DNA of 64,000 nt from Gemmatimonadota bacterium (GCA_040388535.1 JAZKBR010000003.1:1-64000); one strand, 5' to 3'; numbered from the stretch's first letter, positions 8,979-18,389 are shown. Notes: generated by a model not told the origin, from the sequence alone. Program-made: numbers and translations.

Positions 8979-10265
8979 TCAGACGAAGGGGCGATCGATC
9001 GCAGGACTTTGCGGCGTGAAGAATCGCGGCCCGGCTTCGGTGATGTAGAGACAATCCTCCAGGCGTACCCCGAACTCGCCGTACATCACGATGGTCGGCT
9101 CATCGCTGAAGCACATTCCCGGCGCGAGAATCGCCGGATTCCCCTTCACGAAGTTGGTCCATTCGTGGCCGTCGAGTCCGATGCCGTGACCAGTGCGATG
9201 CGGCAGCCCCGGCACCTTGTACCCAGGTCCGAAGCCGGCATCGGTCAGTACCTTGCGCGCTGCGGCATCGACGGAGCCACAGGTGGCACCGGGTTGTGCC
9301 GCCGCAAACGCTGCGTCCTGTGCCTTGCGCTCGAGATTCCAGATCTCGGTCTGGCGCGAGGTCGGCTTGCCGAACACTGTGGTCCGGGTGATATCCGCGA
9401 CGTATCCCTCAATGGAACAGCCCGCATCGAGGAGCACGATGTCGCCCTCGCGAAGGTGCTGCGGCTGCACCGATCCGTGCGGGAACGCCGACGCCACGCC
9501 GAATCCGGCGAGGGCACCCGCGTCGCTGCCGCCGAGCCGGACCAGCGCCGACTCCATCAGTCCGGTGAGATCGTGTTGCGTCATTCCTTCACGCAACGAT
9601 GCCAGCGTCGCCTTGTGTGCCGCGAGCGTGATGTCGTTGGCACGCTGCAGCAGGGCAATTTCGGCGGCCGACTTGTACATCCGGCAGCCGGCAGTCACCG
9701 GATCGGCGCTGGTGAACTGCAGCGTGGGCGCGACCTTGCGCACGCCGTCCATCACGAAGAATCGCAGCCGTTCCTCGACACCGACCCGCCCTGCTCGCAC
9801 GCCGCGGTCCCGCAGCAACTGGGCGATGACCCGGTAGGGGCTCTCGTCTTCCTGCCAGACCCGAACATCCGCAGGGAAGCGGAGCAGTTCGCGCGCGCGT
9901 GCCTCTTCAAACCCGGGGCAGACGAACGCCACTTCACCGTGGGCCGGCAGCACGGCGATGAAGGGGCGCTCCGAGAGTCCCCAGTTCATTCCGGTGAAGT
10001 AGTGCATGCTCGAGCCGCCCTCGAGCAGCACCGCACCCAGCCCGTGCTGGATCATCAGGCGTCGCGCCTTGGCCATCCGCTCGCGACGTTCGTCGAGCGA
10101 GATCGGCACGACGCCGCTCGTCATCGGCGTGAGCGCCTGGATCGCTGGCGGGAGATTGCACGGGTCGGCAGTGCGCGTTGGGGCGGCCACGAGATCGCGG
10201 GGGAGGGCGGTCCCGCCGACCAGCCCGGCGAAGAGACCCGTGAAGCGGCGACGGTCAATCAGCAT
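8979..10265 (-). CDS. Tat-exported M24 family Xaa-Pro aminopeptidase-like metallopeptidase
   Basis: A 428-residue creatinase/prolidase-fold protein. The N-terminus reads MLIDRRRFTGLFAGLVGG, a twin-arginine signal. The C-terminal pita-bread domain carries all five metal ligands: Asp in LLDAG, Asp in ADITRT, His in RTGHGIG, Glu in SDEPT and Glu in VRLED. It should cleave X-Pro peptides with a dinuclear metal centre outside the cytoplasm. The ATG at 10265 was chosen because the twin-arginine motif follows directly. The FAD oxidase starts just downstream, so the two are likely cotranscribed and may act together in peptide or amino-acid catabolism (inference). Confidence 0.92.
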   Translation of the reverse strand: MLIDRRRFTGLFAGLVGGTALPRDLVAAPTRTADPCNLPPAIQALTPMTSGVVPISLDERRERMAKARRLMIQHGLGAVLLEGGSSMHYFTGMNWGLSERPFIAVLPAHGEVAFVCPGFEEARARELLRFPADVRVWQEDESPYRVIAQLLRDRGVRAGRVGVEERLRFFVMDGVRKVAPTLQFTSADPVTAGCRMYKSAAEIALLQRANDITLAAHKATLASLREGMTQHDLTGLMESALVRLGGSDAGALAGFGVASAFPHGSVQPQHLREGDIVLLDAGCSIEGYVADITRTTVFGKPTSRQTEIWNLERKAQDAAFAAAQPGATCGSVDAAARKVLTDAGFGPGYKVPGLPHRTGHGIGLDGHEWTNFVKGNPAILAPGMCFSDEPTIVMYGEFGVRLEDCLYITEAGPRFFTPQSPAIDRPFV

Positions 10266-10330
10266 CGCAATGACCTGTAGGTGGGTGAGGCGCGAAAGAT
10301 ACGCCGACCACGCATCTCCCGGATACAGCA

Positions 10331-10362
10331 CACCCCACCGCGGGGATTCCCGTGGCGGGGTG
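10331..10362 (-). terminator. GC-rich hairpin terminator
   Basis: ACCCCACCGCGGG and CCGTGGCGGGGT pair with one mismatch and one G-T wobble around a short loop. It lies after the stop of the lipoprotein gene (10386-10706) and before the peptidase start at 10265, so it probably separates the two transcripts. There is no U-tract. Confidence 0.6.
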
Positions 10363-10385
10363 GGCATGCGAAATCGCGGTGCGAA

Positions 10386-10706
10386 CTACTCGCGCTTCAC
10401 CGTCACGCTGCCACCGGCAACGAGCAGGGTGTAGTTGTCGGTTCCGACAGCGGTGAACGTCGCGCCAGTCACCGTGGCGCTACCGACGGTCCACGCGCCG
10501 AGCGGGAGGTCGACGAACTCGGACATCGTCCCCGGCGCCACAGCATTGATGCTGACCGTGCCCCCACCGGTATTGGTGAGCACCACGCTCACCGGCGAGG
10601 AGGAGTCGTTCTGGACCCGAACATTGGCATGATCGGGAACATCGCCGCAGCTCATCAGGAAAGCAGCGCCCAGGAGTGCGGCGAGACGTAGACCGGCGGT
10701 ACGCAT
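10386..10706 (-). CDS. Small lipoprotein of unknown function
   Basis: A 106-residue protein that begins MRTAGLRLAALLGAAFLMSC, a lipoprotein signal peptide with a lipobox-like LMSC. The mature part is Val/Thr/Gly-rich with alternating hydrophobic residues and looks all-beta, like a small immunoglobulin-like or stalk domain. The ATG at 10706 has AGAGG 7 nt upstream. I recognise no family. It diverges from the S9 peptidase gene across a spacer that contains a large palindrome. Confidence 0.75.
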   Translation of the reverse strand: MRTAGLRLAALLGAAFLMSCGDVPDHANVRVQNDSSSPVSVVLTNTGGGTVSINAVAPGTMSEFVDLPLGAWTVGSATVTGATFTAVGTDNYTLLVAGGSVTVKRE

Positions 10707-10750
10707 AGCGACCTCTGATTCAGGTGGGTGGGGCCAGGAACAGGTACTAA

Positions 10751-10792
10751 TGAAACGTCCCTCCCCGTTCTTGCCTAGGGAGGGACGTTTCA
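10751..10792. promoter_or_regulatory. Perfect 15-bp-arm inverted repeat in a divergent promoter region
   Basis: TGAAACGTCCCTCCC and GGGAGGGACGTTTCA are separated by 12 nt. The element sits between the divergent lipoprotein (starts 10706, minus) and S9 peptidase (starts 10948, plus) genes. It could be a bidirectional operator or an upstream gene fragment terminator; the divergent position favours regulation. Confidence 0.6.
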
Positions 10793-10947
10793 CTTCAGTT
10801 CGTCGCCACAGGGGGGCGGGGATCCGGCTGAGCAGAACTACCCCGCCGGGGTTCGGGGTTGCCCTGCCCCGCCTCGTCCTTAATGTTGATGTGCTCCCCC
10901 ATACTGCTCCTCCGCCCCAACCGTCGGTTATCCGAGCAAGGATTGCC

Positions 10948-13323
10948 ATGCCCGTCATGCAACGCACCGCCCTCGTTTCGTCGCTCCTGACCGCTCTCGC
11001 CCTCACCGGCGCTGGCGCCCAGCAGACGGCCGTGACCGCTGCCGATTACGCCCGGGCCGAGAAGTTTCTGGCACCGGCCGTGACCCCGCTCGTCAACGGA
11101 ACGTCGGTCCGCGGGACCTGGGCTCCAGGTGACCGCTACTGGTATCGCAACGTGACGCCGGCCGGGAGCGAATTCATCCTCGCCGATCCGGTGACGAAGA
11201 AGCGCACTCCGCTCTTCGATCACGCCAAGGTGGCGACCGCACTCACGGTGGTCGCGGGTGGCAACTACGACGCGGGCCACCTCCCGTTCACGACGCTCGA
11301 ATTGGCGGCTGATGGCAAAAGCTTTGTGGTCAACCTCACCGGCAAGCGGTACTCGTGCGATGTGCGTGGCATCAGCTGCGTGACGGTGGCGGGCGTCGCT
11401 CCGGTGCCGGCGACCGGCGGACGTGGTGCCGGTCCTCGGGGCGCCGGGGCCGCGCTCGCCGTGCTCTCGCCCGATGGCAAGCGGTCGGCCTTCATTCGCG
11501 ACTGGAATCTCTGGGTTCGCGATGTGGCCAGCAATCAGGAGACGCAGCTCACCACCGATGGCGTCAAGGACTTCGGCTACGCGACCGACAACGCCGGCTG
11601 GGCCAACTCCGATCGCGCCATCCTGCTCTGGTCGCCCGACTCGCGGAAACTTGCGACTTATCAGCAGGATCAGCGCAACGTGGGCGATATGTACCTGGTG
11701 ACGACCACGGCGGGCCATCCAACATTGCGCGCCTGGAAGTATCCGCTGCCGGGTGACAGCGTGGTCACCATGCTGCAGCGCGTCGTGGTGGATGTCGATG
11801 CGAAGCGGGTGATTCGCTTCCAGATGGCTCCCGACCAGCATCGCTCGACCAACGGCGACAACATCAGCATGGGTGATGTGCAGTGGAGCCCGGACGCGAG
11901 CCAGGTCGCTTTTGTCTCCGTGACCCGCGACCACAAGACCGCCACCCTGCGCGTGGCCGATGCCGCCAGCGGTACGGTGCGCACGGTGATGAGCGAGTCG
12001 GTGCCGAAGTCACATTTCGAATCTGGCATGGGGAAGATCAACTGGCAGATGCTCTGGCCCACCAAGGAAGTGCTCTGGTGGTCGCAGCGCGACAACTGGG
12101 GTCAGCTCTATCTCTACGATGCCACCACGGGCGCGCTCAAGAATCAGATCACCACGGGCGAGGGCAACGTCGCCACAGTCGTGAAGCTCGATGAGAAGAC
12201 GCGCACGATCTGGTTTACCGGCGTCGGCCGGGAAGCCGGTCGTGACCCGTATTTCCGGCATCTCTACCGGATCGGGATGGACGGCAAGGGTTACACGTTG
12301 CTGACGCCGGACAACGGCGACCATGATGTCCAGCTTTCGCCCAGCGGCAACATGCTGGTCGACACCTGGTCGCGTCCTGATGCCCCGCAGGTCACTTCGT
12401 TCCGGAGTGGTGTGACGGGCAAGGAGATCGTGGCCCTCGAGAAGGCCGACATCTCGCGCCTCGTGGCCACTGGCTGGAAGCCACCGATCCCGATCACGAT
12501 GAAGGGACGCGATGGCACGACCGACATCTATGGCCTGATGTTCCGGCCGAGCAACTTCGACTCGACGCGCAAGTACCCGATCATCAACCAGATCTACCCG
12601 GGGCCGCAGACCGGTAGCGTTGGCGGCCGCGCCTTCACCGCCGCCCGCGGTGATGCGCAGGCCCTCGCCGAACTCGGCTTCATTGTCGTCGAGATCGACG
12701 GGATGGGGACGCCGAACCGGTCGAAGAGTTTCCACGAGGCCTACTACGCCAACATGGGCGACAACACGCTTCCCGATCAGATCACCGGGATGAAGCAACT
12801 CGCCGCGAAGTATCCCTGGATCGATCTGACGCGCGTGGGGATCTGGGGTCACTCGGGCGGTGGCTTTGCGACGGCCGACGCGATGTTCCGCTATCCGGAT
12901 TTCTTCAAGGTCGGCATCGCCGAGTCGGGCAACCACGACAACCGCGTCTACGAGGACGACTGGGGCGAGCGCTATCAAGGGCTGCTGGTGAAGAATGCCG
13001 ATGGTTCCAGCAACTACGACGACCAGGCCAACCAGAGCCTCGCGAAGAACCTCAAGGGGCACCTGCTGCTCGCGCACGGCACGATGGACAACAACGTGCC
13101 GCCGTACAACACGCTGCTGGTGGCCGATGCGCTCATCAGGGCCAACAAGGACTTCGATCTCCTGCTGCTGCCGAACCAGCCGCACGGCTATGGATCGATG
13201 TCGACCTACATGATGCGCCGTCGCTGGGACTACTTCGTGCGCTGGCTGCAGGGCGTGGAGCCGCCGAAGGAATTCCAGTTTGCGCCGCCCACTCCCGCGC
13301 CGGGCGGGCCCGGGGGGAACTAG
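10948..13323 (+). CDS. Secreted S9 prolyl oligopeptidase / dipeptidyl peptidase IV-like protein
   Basis: A 791-residue protein. After a signal peptide (cleavage near ALTGAGAQ) come a DPPIV-type N-terminal eight-bladed propeller (about residues 60-530) and an alpha/beta-hydrolase catalytic domain. The nucleophile elbow is WGHSGGG, the acid Asp lies in AHGTMDNNVPP and the His in NQPHGYG. It should release dipeptides or cleave after Pro in extracellular peptides. The ATG at 10948 follows AAGGA with 7-nt spacing; longer starts lack an RBS and place residues ahead of the signal peptide. It complements the M24 peptidase upstream in proline-peptide use. A convergent terminator follows. Confidence 0.95.
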   Translation: MPVMQRTALVSSLLTALALTGAGAQQTAVTAADYARAEKFLAPAVTPLVNGTSVRGTWAPGDRYWYRNVTPAGSEFILADPVTKKRTPLFDHAKVATALTVVAGGNYDAGHLPFTTLELAADGKSFVVNLTGKRYSCDVRGISCVTVAGVAPVPATGGRGAGPRGAGAALAVLSPDGKRSAFIRDWNLWVRDVASNQETQLTTDGVKDFGYATDNAGWANSDRAILLWSPDSRKLATYQQDQRNVGDMYLVTTTAGHPTLRAWKYPLPGDSVVTMLQRVVVDVDAKRVIRFQMAPDQHRSTNGDNISMGDVQWSPDASQVAFVSVTRDHKTATLRVADAASGTVRTVMSESVPKSHFESGMGKINWQMLWPTKEVLWWSQRDNWGQLYLYDATTGALKNQITTGEGNVATVVKLDEKTRTIWFTGVGREAGRDPYFRHLYRIGMDGKGYTLLTPDNGDHDVQLSPSGNMLVDTWSRPDAPQVTSFRSGVTGKEIVALEKADISRLVATGWKPPIPITMKGRDGTTDIYGLMFRPSNFDSTRKYPIINQIYPGPQTGSVGGRAFTAARGDAQALAELGFIVVEIDGMGTPNRSKSFHEAYYANMGDNTLPDQITGMKQLAAKYPWIDLTRVGIWGHSGGGFATADAMFRYPDFFKVGIAESGNHDNRVYEDDWGERYQGLLVKNADGSSNYDDQANQSLAKNLKGHLLLAHGTMDNNVPPYNTLLVADALIRANKDFDLLLLPNQPHGYGSMSTYMMRRRWDYFVRWLQGVEPPKEFQFAPPTPAPGGPGGN

Positions 13324-13367
13324 TCTGGTGGCGCCGCGCTCGCGTGGCGCGGATATTCGATAAGCAT

Positions 13368-13397
13368 GAAGCCCCGAGTCTCGCGACTCGGGGCTTC
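13368..13397. terminator. Bidirectional hairpin terminator
   Basis: GAAGCCCCGAGTC, loop TCGC, GACTCGGGGCTTC: a perfect 13-bp stem between two convergent genes (S9 peptidase and dihaem cytochrome). No strong T-run on either side. Confidence 0.85.
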
Positions 13398-13461
13398 GTC
13401 TTCGGGCGCGGCGCAAGGCACCGCGCCAGCGGGTGTCAGGGCAGATCGCGATGCGGGCGGG

Positions 13462-14205
13462 CTAGGGCGTCTTCCCGATGTCGCGGAGCCGACCCTTGGC
13501 CTCCTGACCACCATTCGCGTCGCGCTTCACCGCTTCACGGAACGCCGCTTCCGCAGCGGTGGTATCTCCCCGCAACAGCTCGACATTCCCGCGCGTAAGT
13601 GCTGCGGCCGATGACGTGGGGAAGAACTCCTCATTGAGCTTGATAAGCGAAAATGCCTCGGCGAACTTGCTCGACCGACCCACTCGGAGTGCCGCGCTGT
13701 TGAGCGAGAACTCGGTGAAGTCGAAGGTATCCTTGCCGTAGTAGCGCTCACGCAGGGCACGGTAGGCCCGCATGGCGGAGTCGGCCGAGACGTTCGCCGC
13801 GTCGGCGACGATCGTCGCGAGTGGCACCGGTCGGTTGGTGCCGCGGTGGCAGGTATTGCAGGTGACCTGCAGTCCGGTGGTCATTCGCCCGGGAAGGGTG
13901 TCAAGCCGACGGTTGATCTCGGCCACCATCCGCATCATCTGGCGCGCCACCAGCTTGGTGCGCTTCTGGTCGCTCGCAAAATCGAACTTGTCGAGCGGCA
14001 TCCCCTCCTCGCCCACGTGGCAGAACTGACAGCGGACGCCGAGCGCGCCCGTGAAGTTGCGCATCTGCCCGATCGCCTGCATCACCGGCGTGCCGTGAGG
14101 AATGACCTGCGTGTTCACCAGCGAATCCGGCGGGAACTTGCCGGCCTGCGCTCCGAGCGCCATCGGGGCCAGCACGGCGAGGAGGAGGGTGAGCAGACGT
14201 CGCAT
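13462..14205 (-). CDS. Dihaem cytochrome c, photosynthetic reaction-centre cytochrome subunit-like
   Basis: A 247-residue exported protein (signal peptide to about residue 20). It has two covalent haem motifs, CQFCH (59-63) and CNTCH (116-120), separated by a helix with MM at 90-91 that could supply the axial Met. This arrangement is that of the CytoC_RC domain, which in purple bacteria occurs as a four-haem subunit; here only a two-haem unit is present. The last 110 residues look like helical repeats (TPR-like). No reaction-centre or pigment genes are in the window, so the protein is more likely a periplasmic electron carrier. The ATG at 14205 directly precedes the signal peptide. Confidence 0.88.
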   Translation of the reverse strand: MRRLLTLLLAVLAPMALGAQAGKFPPDSLVNTQVIPHGTPVMQAIGQMRNFTGALGVRCQFCHVGEEGMPLDKFDFASDQKRTKLVARQMMRMVAEINRRLDTLPGRMTTGLQVTCNTCHRGTNRPVPLATIVADAANVSADSAMRAYRALRERYYGKDTFDFTEFSLNSAALRVGRSSKFAEAFSLIKLNEEFFPTSSAAALTRGNVELLRGDTTAAEAAFREAVKRDANGGQEAKGRLRDIGKTP

Positions 14206-14421
14206 CAGGCGGGCTCCAGGGCGGAAGGTGTGGGAATCATAGCGTCAGATTGTAGCATCCCGACGCGGGGTGGGGCCCAGGCGTTCCACTCTCCTGACCG
14301 GTTACTGACCTGGCTTTGCCCCGACTCCACGGGAGGGCCAGTTACCACACTTCGTGAAAAAACCTTTAACTTGTTGGGTACCTGACTGCGCCTGCCCCCT
14401 ACAGTTGCGAGAAAGGTCCCA

Positions 14422-16803
14422 ATGGAGTCCCCCATCCGCCCCCCCGATGAGGCCGAACGCCTCAGGGCCCTGCAGCGCTACGCCGTCCTCGATACCCTGC
14501 CTGAGCAGGCACTCGATGACATCACCACCCTTGCGTCGCAGATCTGCAACACCCCAACCTCCCTGATCTCTTTCGTCGATCGCGACCGCCAGTGGTTCAA
14601 GTCGCGGGTCGGGATGACCCTGACCGAGACGCCGCGGGATGTGTCGTTCTGCGGCCATGCGATCCTTTCCCCCGAGCTCTTCATCGTCCGGGACACGACC
14701 GCCGACCCGCGGTTCGCCGACAATCCCCTCGTCACGGGGGACCCGCACATCCGCTTCTACGCCGGCGCCCCACTGATCACCCCCGAAGGGCAGGCCGTCG
14801 GCTCGCTCTGTGTCACCGATCGGGTGCCACGGGAACTGACGCCGGCACAGCAGGAGGCGTTACAGGCCCTGAGCCGTCAGGTGATCGCCCAGCTCGAACT
14901 CCGGCTGCGGGCCCACGAGCTCGAGGAAAGTGAAGGGCGCCTGTTGCACGTCTTTCAGAGCTGCCCCGTTGCTATCTCGATTCACCGCTGGGGCGACCGC
15001 CAATTCGTCGACGTCAACAGCGCGTTCGTGAGGATGCTCGGGTGGCACAGGGAGGAACTCCTCGGACGCACCACCACCGAGGTCGGCATCATCGATGAGG
15101 CGGGATCGGCCGTGCTCCGGGCGCAACTCGCCGCAACAGGGATGGTTCGCGACACCATGCTCGAAGTGCACTCGCGCGACGGGACCACGCGGACCGTGCT
15201 GGTGGGGATCGAACTGGTGGAGCTGCGGCGCGAACAGCATGCGCTCACGACCTTTGTCGACATGACCGACCGACGCACGGCCGAGGTCGCGATGCGCGAA
15301 AGCGAGGCGCGCTATCGAGCGCTCTTCGAGTATGCGCCAGATGGGATCCTCATCGCCGATGCCCAGAGCACCTACCTCGATGCCAATGAAAGCATCTGCC
15401 GGATGCTCGGCTACACGCGCGAGGAACTGATCGGCAAGAATGCCACCGACATCGTGACGCCAGTGGAGACCAGACATATCGAGTCGGCACTCGATGCCAT
15501 TGCCTCCACGACCACCTATCACCGGGAGTGGCAGTTCCGTCGCAGCGATGGGAGTACCTTCCCGGCCGAAGTGATGGCCACGCTGATGCCGGACGGACGG
15601 ATCCTCGCAATGATCCGCGATCTCACCGACCGGAAGCAGCTGGAACAGCAGTTCCTGCGCGCCCAGCGGCTCGAGAGCATCGGCACCCTCGCCGGAGGCA
15701 TTGCGCACGATCTCAACAACGTGCTCGCACCGATTCTCCTCTCGATCGAACTCCTGCGGGACGAGGTCGCCAGCGCTGATGCAGCAGCCCTGCTGGATAC
15801 CCTGCAGGGGAGTGCCGAACGCGGCTCGAATCTGGTCAAACAGGTGCTCTCGTTCGCACGCGGCGTCGAAGGCCAGCGGATCCCCGTGAATCCGACGCAC
15901 CTGATGCGGGACCTGCTCACCGTGATGCGGGACACGTTCCCCAAGACCATCGACCTCCGCTTCCACCCACCCCGCGATCTCTGGACCGTGATCGGCGATC
16001 CGACCCAGCTCCACCAGGTCTTTCTCAACCTCTGCGTCAACGCCCGGGACGCGATGCCGGGGGGCGGCGCACTGACGGTGACGATGGACAATGTGACCCT
16101 GGACGAGACCTATGCCGGGATGAATCTCGATGCCCTCCCGGGAGATTATGTCGTGATCCGGGTCGAGGACACCGGCGTCGGGATCCCGCCAGAGATTCGC
16201 GATCGCATCCTCGAACCCTTCTTCACCACCAAGGAAGTCGGCAAGGGGACCGGCCTCGGCCTCTCCACCGCCCTCGCCATCGTGAAGAGCCACGGCGGAT
16301 TCATTCATCTCTACAGTGAGGTCAACAAGGGCACCAAGTTCAAGGTCTACCTCCCGGCCGACCCGTCCGGAGCCTCGGTGGAACGCGCGGTCGCCGAACG
16401 TCCCTCGCTACCGCGCGGCTCGGGCGAGCTGATCCTCGTGGTGGACGATGAAGAGGCAATCCGGCGCATTGCCCGGCGATCGCTGGAACAGTTTGGCTAC
16501 CGGGTCGTGCTCGCTTCACACGGTGCGGAAGCGGTGGCGATCTATGCGCAGCAGATGGGACAGATCGCCGCCGTGATCACCGACATGGCGATGCCGATCA
16601 TGGACGGCCCCGCGCTGATCATGGCGCTGACGTCGATGAATCCCGAGGTGAAGATCATCGGGAGCAGCGGCCTGCCCTCCAATGACGGCGTCGCGCGGGC
16701 ACTCGGCGCGGGGGTCGCCTATTTCGTTCCCAAGCCCTACACGGCCGAAATTCTCCTCCGGGTCCTGCAGCGAGTGCTCGTGGGAGAGCGCGACTCCTCC
16801 TAG
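14422..16803 (+). CDS. Hybrid sensor histidine kinase (GAF-PAS-PAS-HisKA-HATPase-REC)
   Basis: A 793-residue cytoplasmic kinase with no membrane segment. Order: GAF (about 20-165, FCGHAI..FYAGAPL), two PAS domains (about 175-290 and 295-415), HisKA with phospho-acceptor H429 in GGIAHDLNN, HATPase with N, G1, F and G2 boxes (NLCVNARDAMP, DTGVGIP, FFTTK, GTGLGLS), and a C-terminal receiver with phospho-acceptor D721 in ITDMAMP. GAF and PAS suggest sensing of small molecules or redox. The output receiver implies a phosphorelay, but no HPt or partner regulator is adjacent. RBS AAAGGT lies 7 nt before the ATG. Its TAG stop shares a CTAG with the convergent FMN reductase gene. Confidence 0.95.
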   Translation: MESPIRPPDEAERLRALQRYAVLDTLPEQALDDITTLASQICNTPTSLISFVDRDRQWFKSRVGMTLTETPRDVSFCGHAILSPELFIVRDTTADPRFADNPLVTGDPHIRFYAGAPLITPEGQAVGSLCVTDRVPRELTPAQQEALQALSRQVIAQLELRLRAHELEESEGRLLHVFQSCPVAISIHRWGDRQFVDVNSAFVRMLGWHREELLGRTTTEVGIIDEAGSAVLRAQLAATGMVRDTMLEVHSRDGTTRTVLVGIELVELRREQHALTTFVDMTDRRTAEVAMRESEARYRALFEYAPDGILIADAQSTYLDANESICRMLGYTREELIGKNATDIVTPVETRHIESALDAIASTTTYHREWQFRRSDGSTFPAEVMATLMPDGRILAMIRDLTDRKQLEQQFLRAQRLESIGTLAGGIAHDLNNVLAPILLSIELLRDEVASADAAALLDTLQGSAERGSNLVKQVLSFARGVEGQRIPVNPTHLMRDLLTVMRDTFPKTIDLRFHPPRDLWTVIGDPTQLHQVFLNLCVNARDAMPGGGALTVTMDNVTLDETYAGMNLDALPGDYVVIRVEDTGVGIPPEIRDRILEPFFTTKEVGKGTGLGLSTALAIVKSHGGFIHLYSEVNKGTKFKVYLPADPSGASVERAVAERPSLPRGSGELILVVDDEEAIRRIARRSLEQFGYRVVLASHGAEAVAIYAQQMGQIAAVITDMAMPIMDGPALIMALTSMNPEVKIIGSSGLPSNDGVARALGAGVAYFVPKPYTAEILLRVLQRVLVGERDSS

Positions 16804-17342
16804 CGCACCGCAGCCACGAGGCCAGCGAGCGACTCACGGAGCAGCGGCGCCAGCACCGGATCCGCCGCCATCGCCTCCGCGCTCAGCCGCCGGCCCGAGA
16901 GCGGCAAGGCGAGCGACGCCTCGGAAATCACCCGGGTCGACATCGTGGTGAGAATTTCCCGCAGTGATTCCTGGGCATGCGTCGATCTCGGCGAGAGGTT
17001 CAGCAGGCCGATCGGTTTCCCCGGCAAGTGCAGATCACTGACGAGCCAGTCGAGCCCGTTCTTGAGCGAACCAGGGACGCCGTGCGCGTATTCCGGCGAA
17101 CAGATCATCACGGCATCGGCCGCCATGACCGCGGCGCGCAGGAGTGCGACTGATGACGGCGGCGTCATCCCTTCGGCGTCGAGGTCGGGATTGAAGTGAA
17201 GGAGCTCGCCCAGCCCACGATAGTGGCTGATTCGCACCGCTGGCGGTGCCAGCAGTTCCACTGCATCGAGCGCGTTGCGATTCGACGAAGCCGCTCGCAG
17301 GCTCCCCGAAATCGTCAAGACCGAAATCACACCGGAAGTCAC
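16800..17342 (-). CDS. NADPH-dependent FMN reductase
   Basis: A 180-residue flavodoxin-like protein. The N-terminal phosphate loop GSLRAASSN and the motif SPEYAHGVPGSLKNGLDW are signatures of the NADPH-dependent FMN reductase/chromate reductase group. It would reduce free or bound FMN and thereby quinones or metals. The start is a GTG at 17342 that overlaps the stop of the upstream DinB gene by 4 nt (GTGA). Its stop overlaps that of the convergent histidine kinase gene by 4 bp. Confidence 0.92.
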   Translation of the reverse strand: MTSGVISVLTISGSLRAASSNRNALDAVELLAPPAVRISHYRGLGELLHFNPDLDAEGMTPPSSVALLRAAVMAADAVMICSPEYAHGVPGSLKNGLDWLVSDLHLPGKPIGLLNLSPRSTHAQESLREILTTMSTRVISEASLALPLSGRRLSAEAMAADPVLAPLLRESLAGLVAAVR

Positions 17343-17845
17343 CTGGCGGCTTTCGCCTTGAGCGCGCGCCGCAACAGGAATAGCTGCCCGACGTGATAGG
17401 CGTCGTGTTGTGCCAGGCCCACGAGCATTCCAGCGACAGTGGTACCGGTGCCGAGCGGTGGCGAGGGTACCGTGCCGACGATCCGGGCGAGCCGAGCGCT
17501 GCTGAGCTCGGCAGCCGCCGCCACAAGCTCGGCGTGCGCCGCGGCGAGGTCAGCCTTCGCCTGGGTCCAGGCACGGGCACTCACGGTGCCGACCTTGGGC
17601 CAGTCACCGTCGGCAGGCGCGCCTGGCGCCGCGCCCTCGAGCCGCTGCGCCACCTCACGCGTCCACGAGGTCATGTGGAGCACCAGCTCCCAGATCGATG
17701 GCGCGCCGTTGATCGGGTGCTTGGCGGCATCGCTGAACGAAATCCCCTTGAGCGCCTGCTCGCGTGATGAGCCATACCATGGCTCACCCTGCTGCGTGCG
17801 TTCAAGTTGCGTGAGCAGTGCCGCGGTCACGGCGTCTTTGGGCAT
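17339..17845 (-). CDS. DinB-family protein
   Basis: A 168-residue four-helix-bundle protein. The pattern INGAPSIWELVLHMTSWT at about residues 50-65, with a C-terminal AQHDAYHVGQL, fits the DinB/YfiT superfamily. The three metal-binding His come from HMTSW, QHDAYH and nearby. These proteins often act as thiol-dependent S-transferases or have unknown roles. The ATG at 17845 has GGGGAG about 9 nt upstream; a longer frame adds unrelated residues. It is coupled to the FMN reductase by a 4-nt overlap. Confidence 0.85.
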   Translation of the reverse strand: MPKDAVTAALLTQLERTQQGEPWYGSSREQALKGISFSDAAKHPINGAPSIWELVLHMTSWTREVAQRLEGAAPGAPADGDWPKVGTVSARAWTQAKADLAAAHAELVAAAAELSSARLARIVGTVPSPPLGTGTTVAGMLVGLAQHDAYHVGQLFLLRRALKAKAAR

Positions 17846-17882
17846 CAGTTGGGCTCCCCTTGATGTGATGACCTGCGAGAGA

Positions 17883-18389
17883 TCATCGAATGTCGCGAAA
17901 GTGTCCGAAGCCGGAACCAACCAGGGCACCGATCCCAGCGAAGAAGAGCCCGGTAACCAGCCCTCCGGCGATGGCACCACGAGTCGGTCCGCCGCACGGG
18001 GAGTCACACAGTCCGGTCAACAGATAGCCCAGATAGCCGCCACCCACGGCACCAATGGTTCCTCCGATGATGGCCCCTCGACGAGCGTAGCTCCCGACCT
18101 GACGTTCGAGCCGCGACAGGGAAACAACCTCGATACTCAGCGCTCTGGTGGTGTCCGAGACCGCGCCGCACGGCAGCGCCGGATAGCGGCAATAACGAAG
18201 CACCGCCTGCCCCGGCAGAAGACCCGACAGCAGCCGGCCGCGAAATCGTGGCGAGCCCGCCACCGTCATCCGCACCAGACTGCCACTGTCGACCCGCTCC
18301 CGCATGGTGACCTGCGCCGTTGCCGGAGAGGCGGCGCTGGCAGCGAGCAGCAGGAGGAGCAGGGCCCCGCGATGCCAGCAACTGGTCAT
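17883..18389 (-). CDS. Hypothetical exported protein with glycine-rich hydrophobic segment
   Basis: A 168-residue protein with a signal peptide (MTSCWHRGALLLLLLAASA, cleavage near ATAQ). The middle is a short beta-rich region with two Cys (YCRYPALPC). The C-terminal third has two Gly-rich hydrophobic stretches (GGTIGAVGGGYLGYLL and a second GAIAGG..GIGALVGSG) resembling glycine-zipper membrane anchors. The ATG at 18389 follows GAGGGG. I recognise no family beyond the glycine-zipper look. Confidence 0.75.
   Translation of the reverse strand: MTSCWHRGALLLLLLAASAASPATAQVTMRERVDSGSLVRMTVAGSPRFRGRLLSGLLPGQAVLRYCRYPALPCGAVSDTTRALSIEVVSLSRLERQVGSYARRGAIIGGTIGAVGGGYLGYLLTGLCDSPCGGPTRGAIAGGLVTGLFFAGIGALVGSGFGHFRDIR

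Noticed and set aside
14860-16308. A 482-codon minus-strand frame opposite the histidine kinase
   Set aside because: The kinase on the plus strand has every catalytic box; the opposite frame has none.
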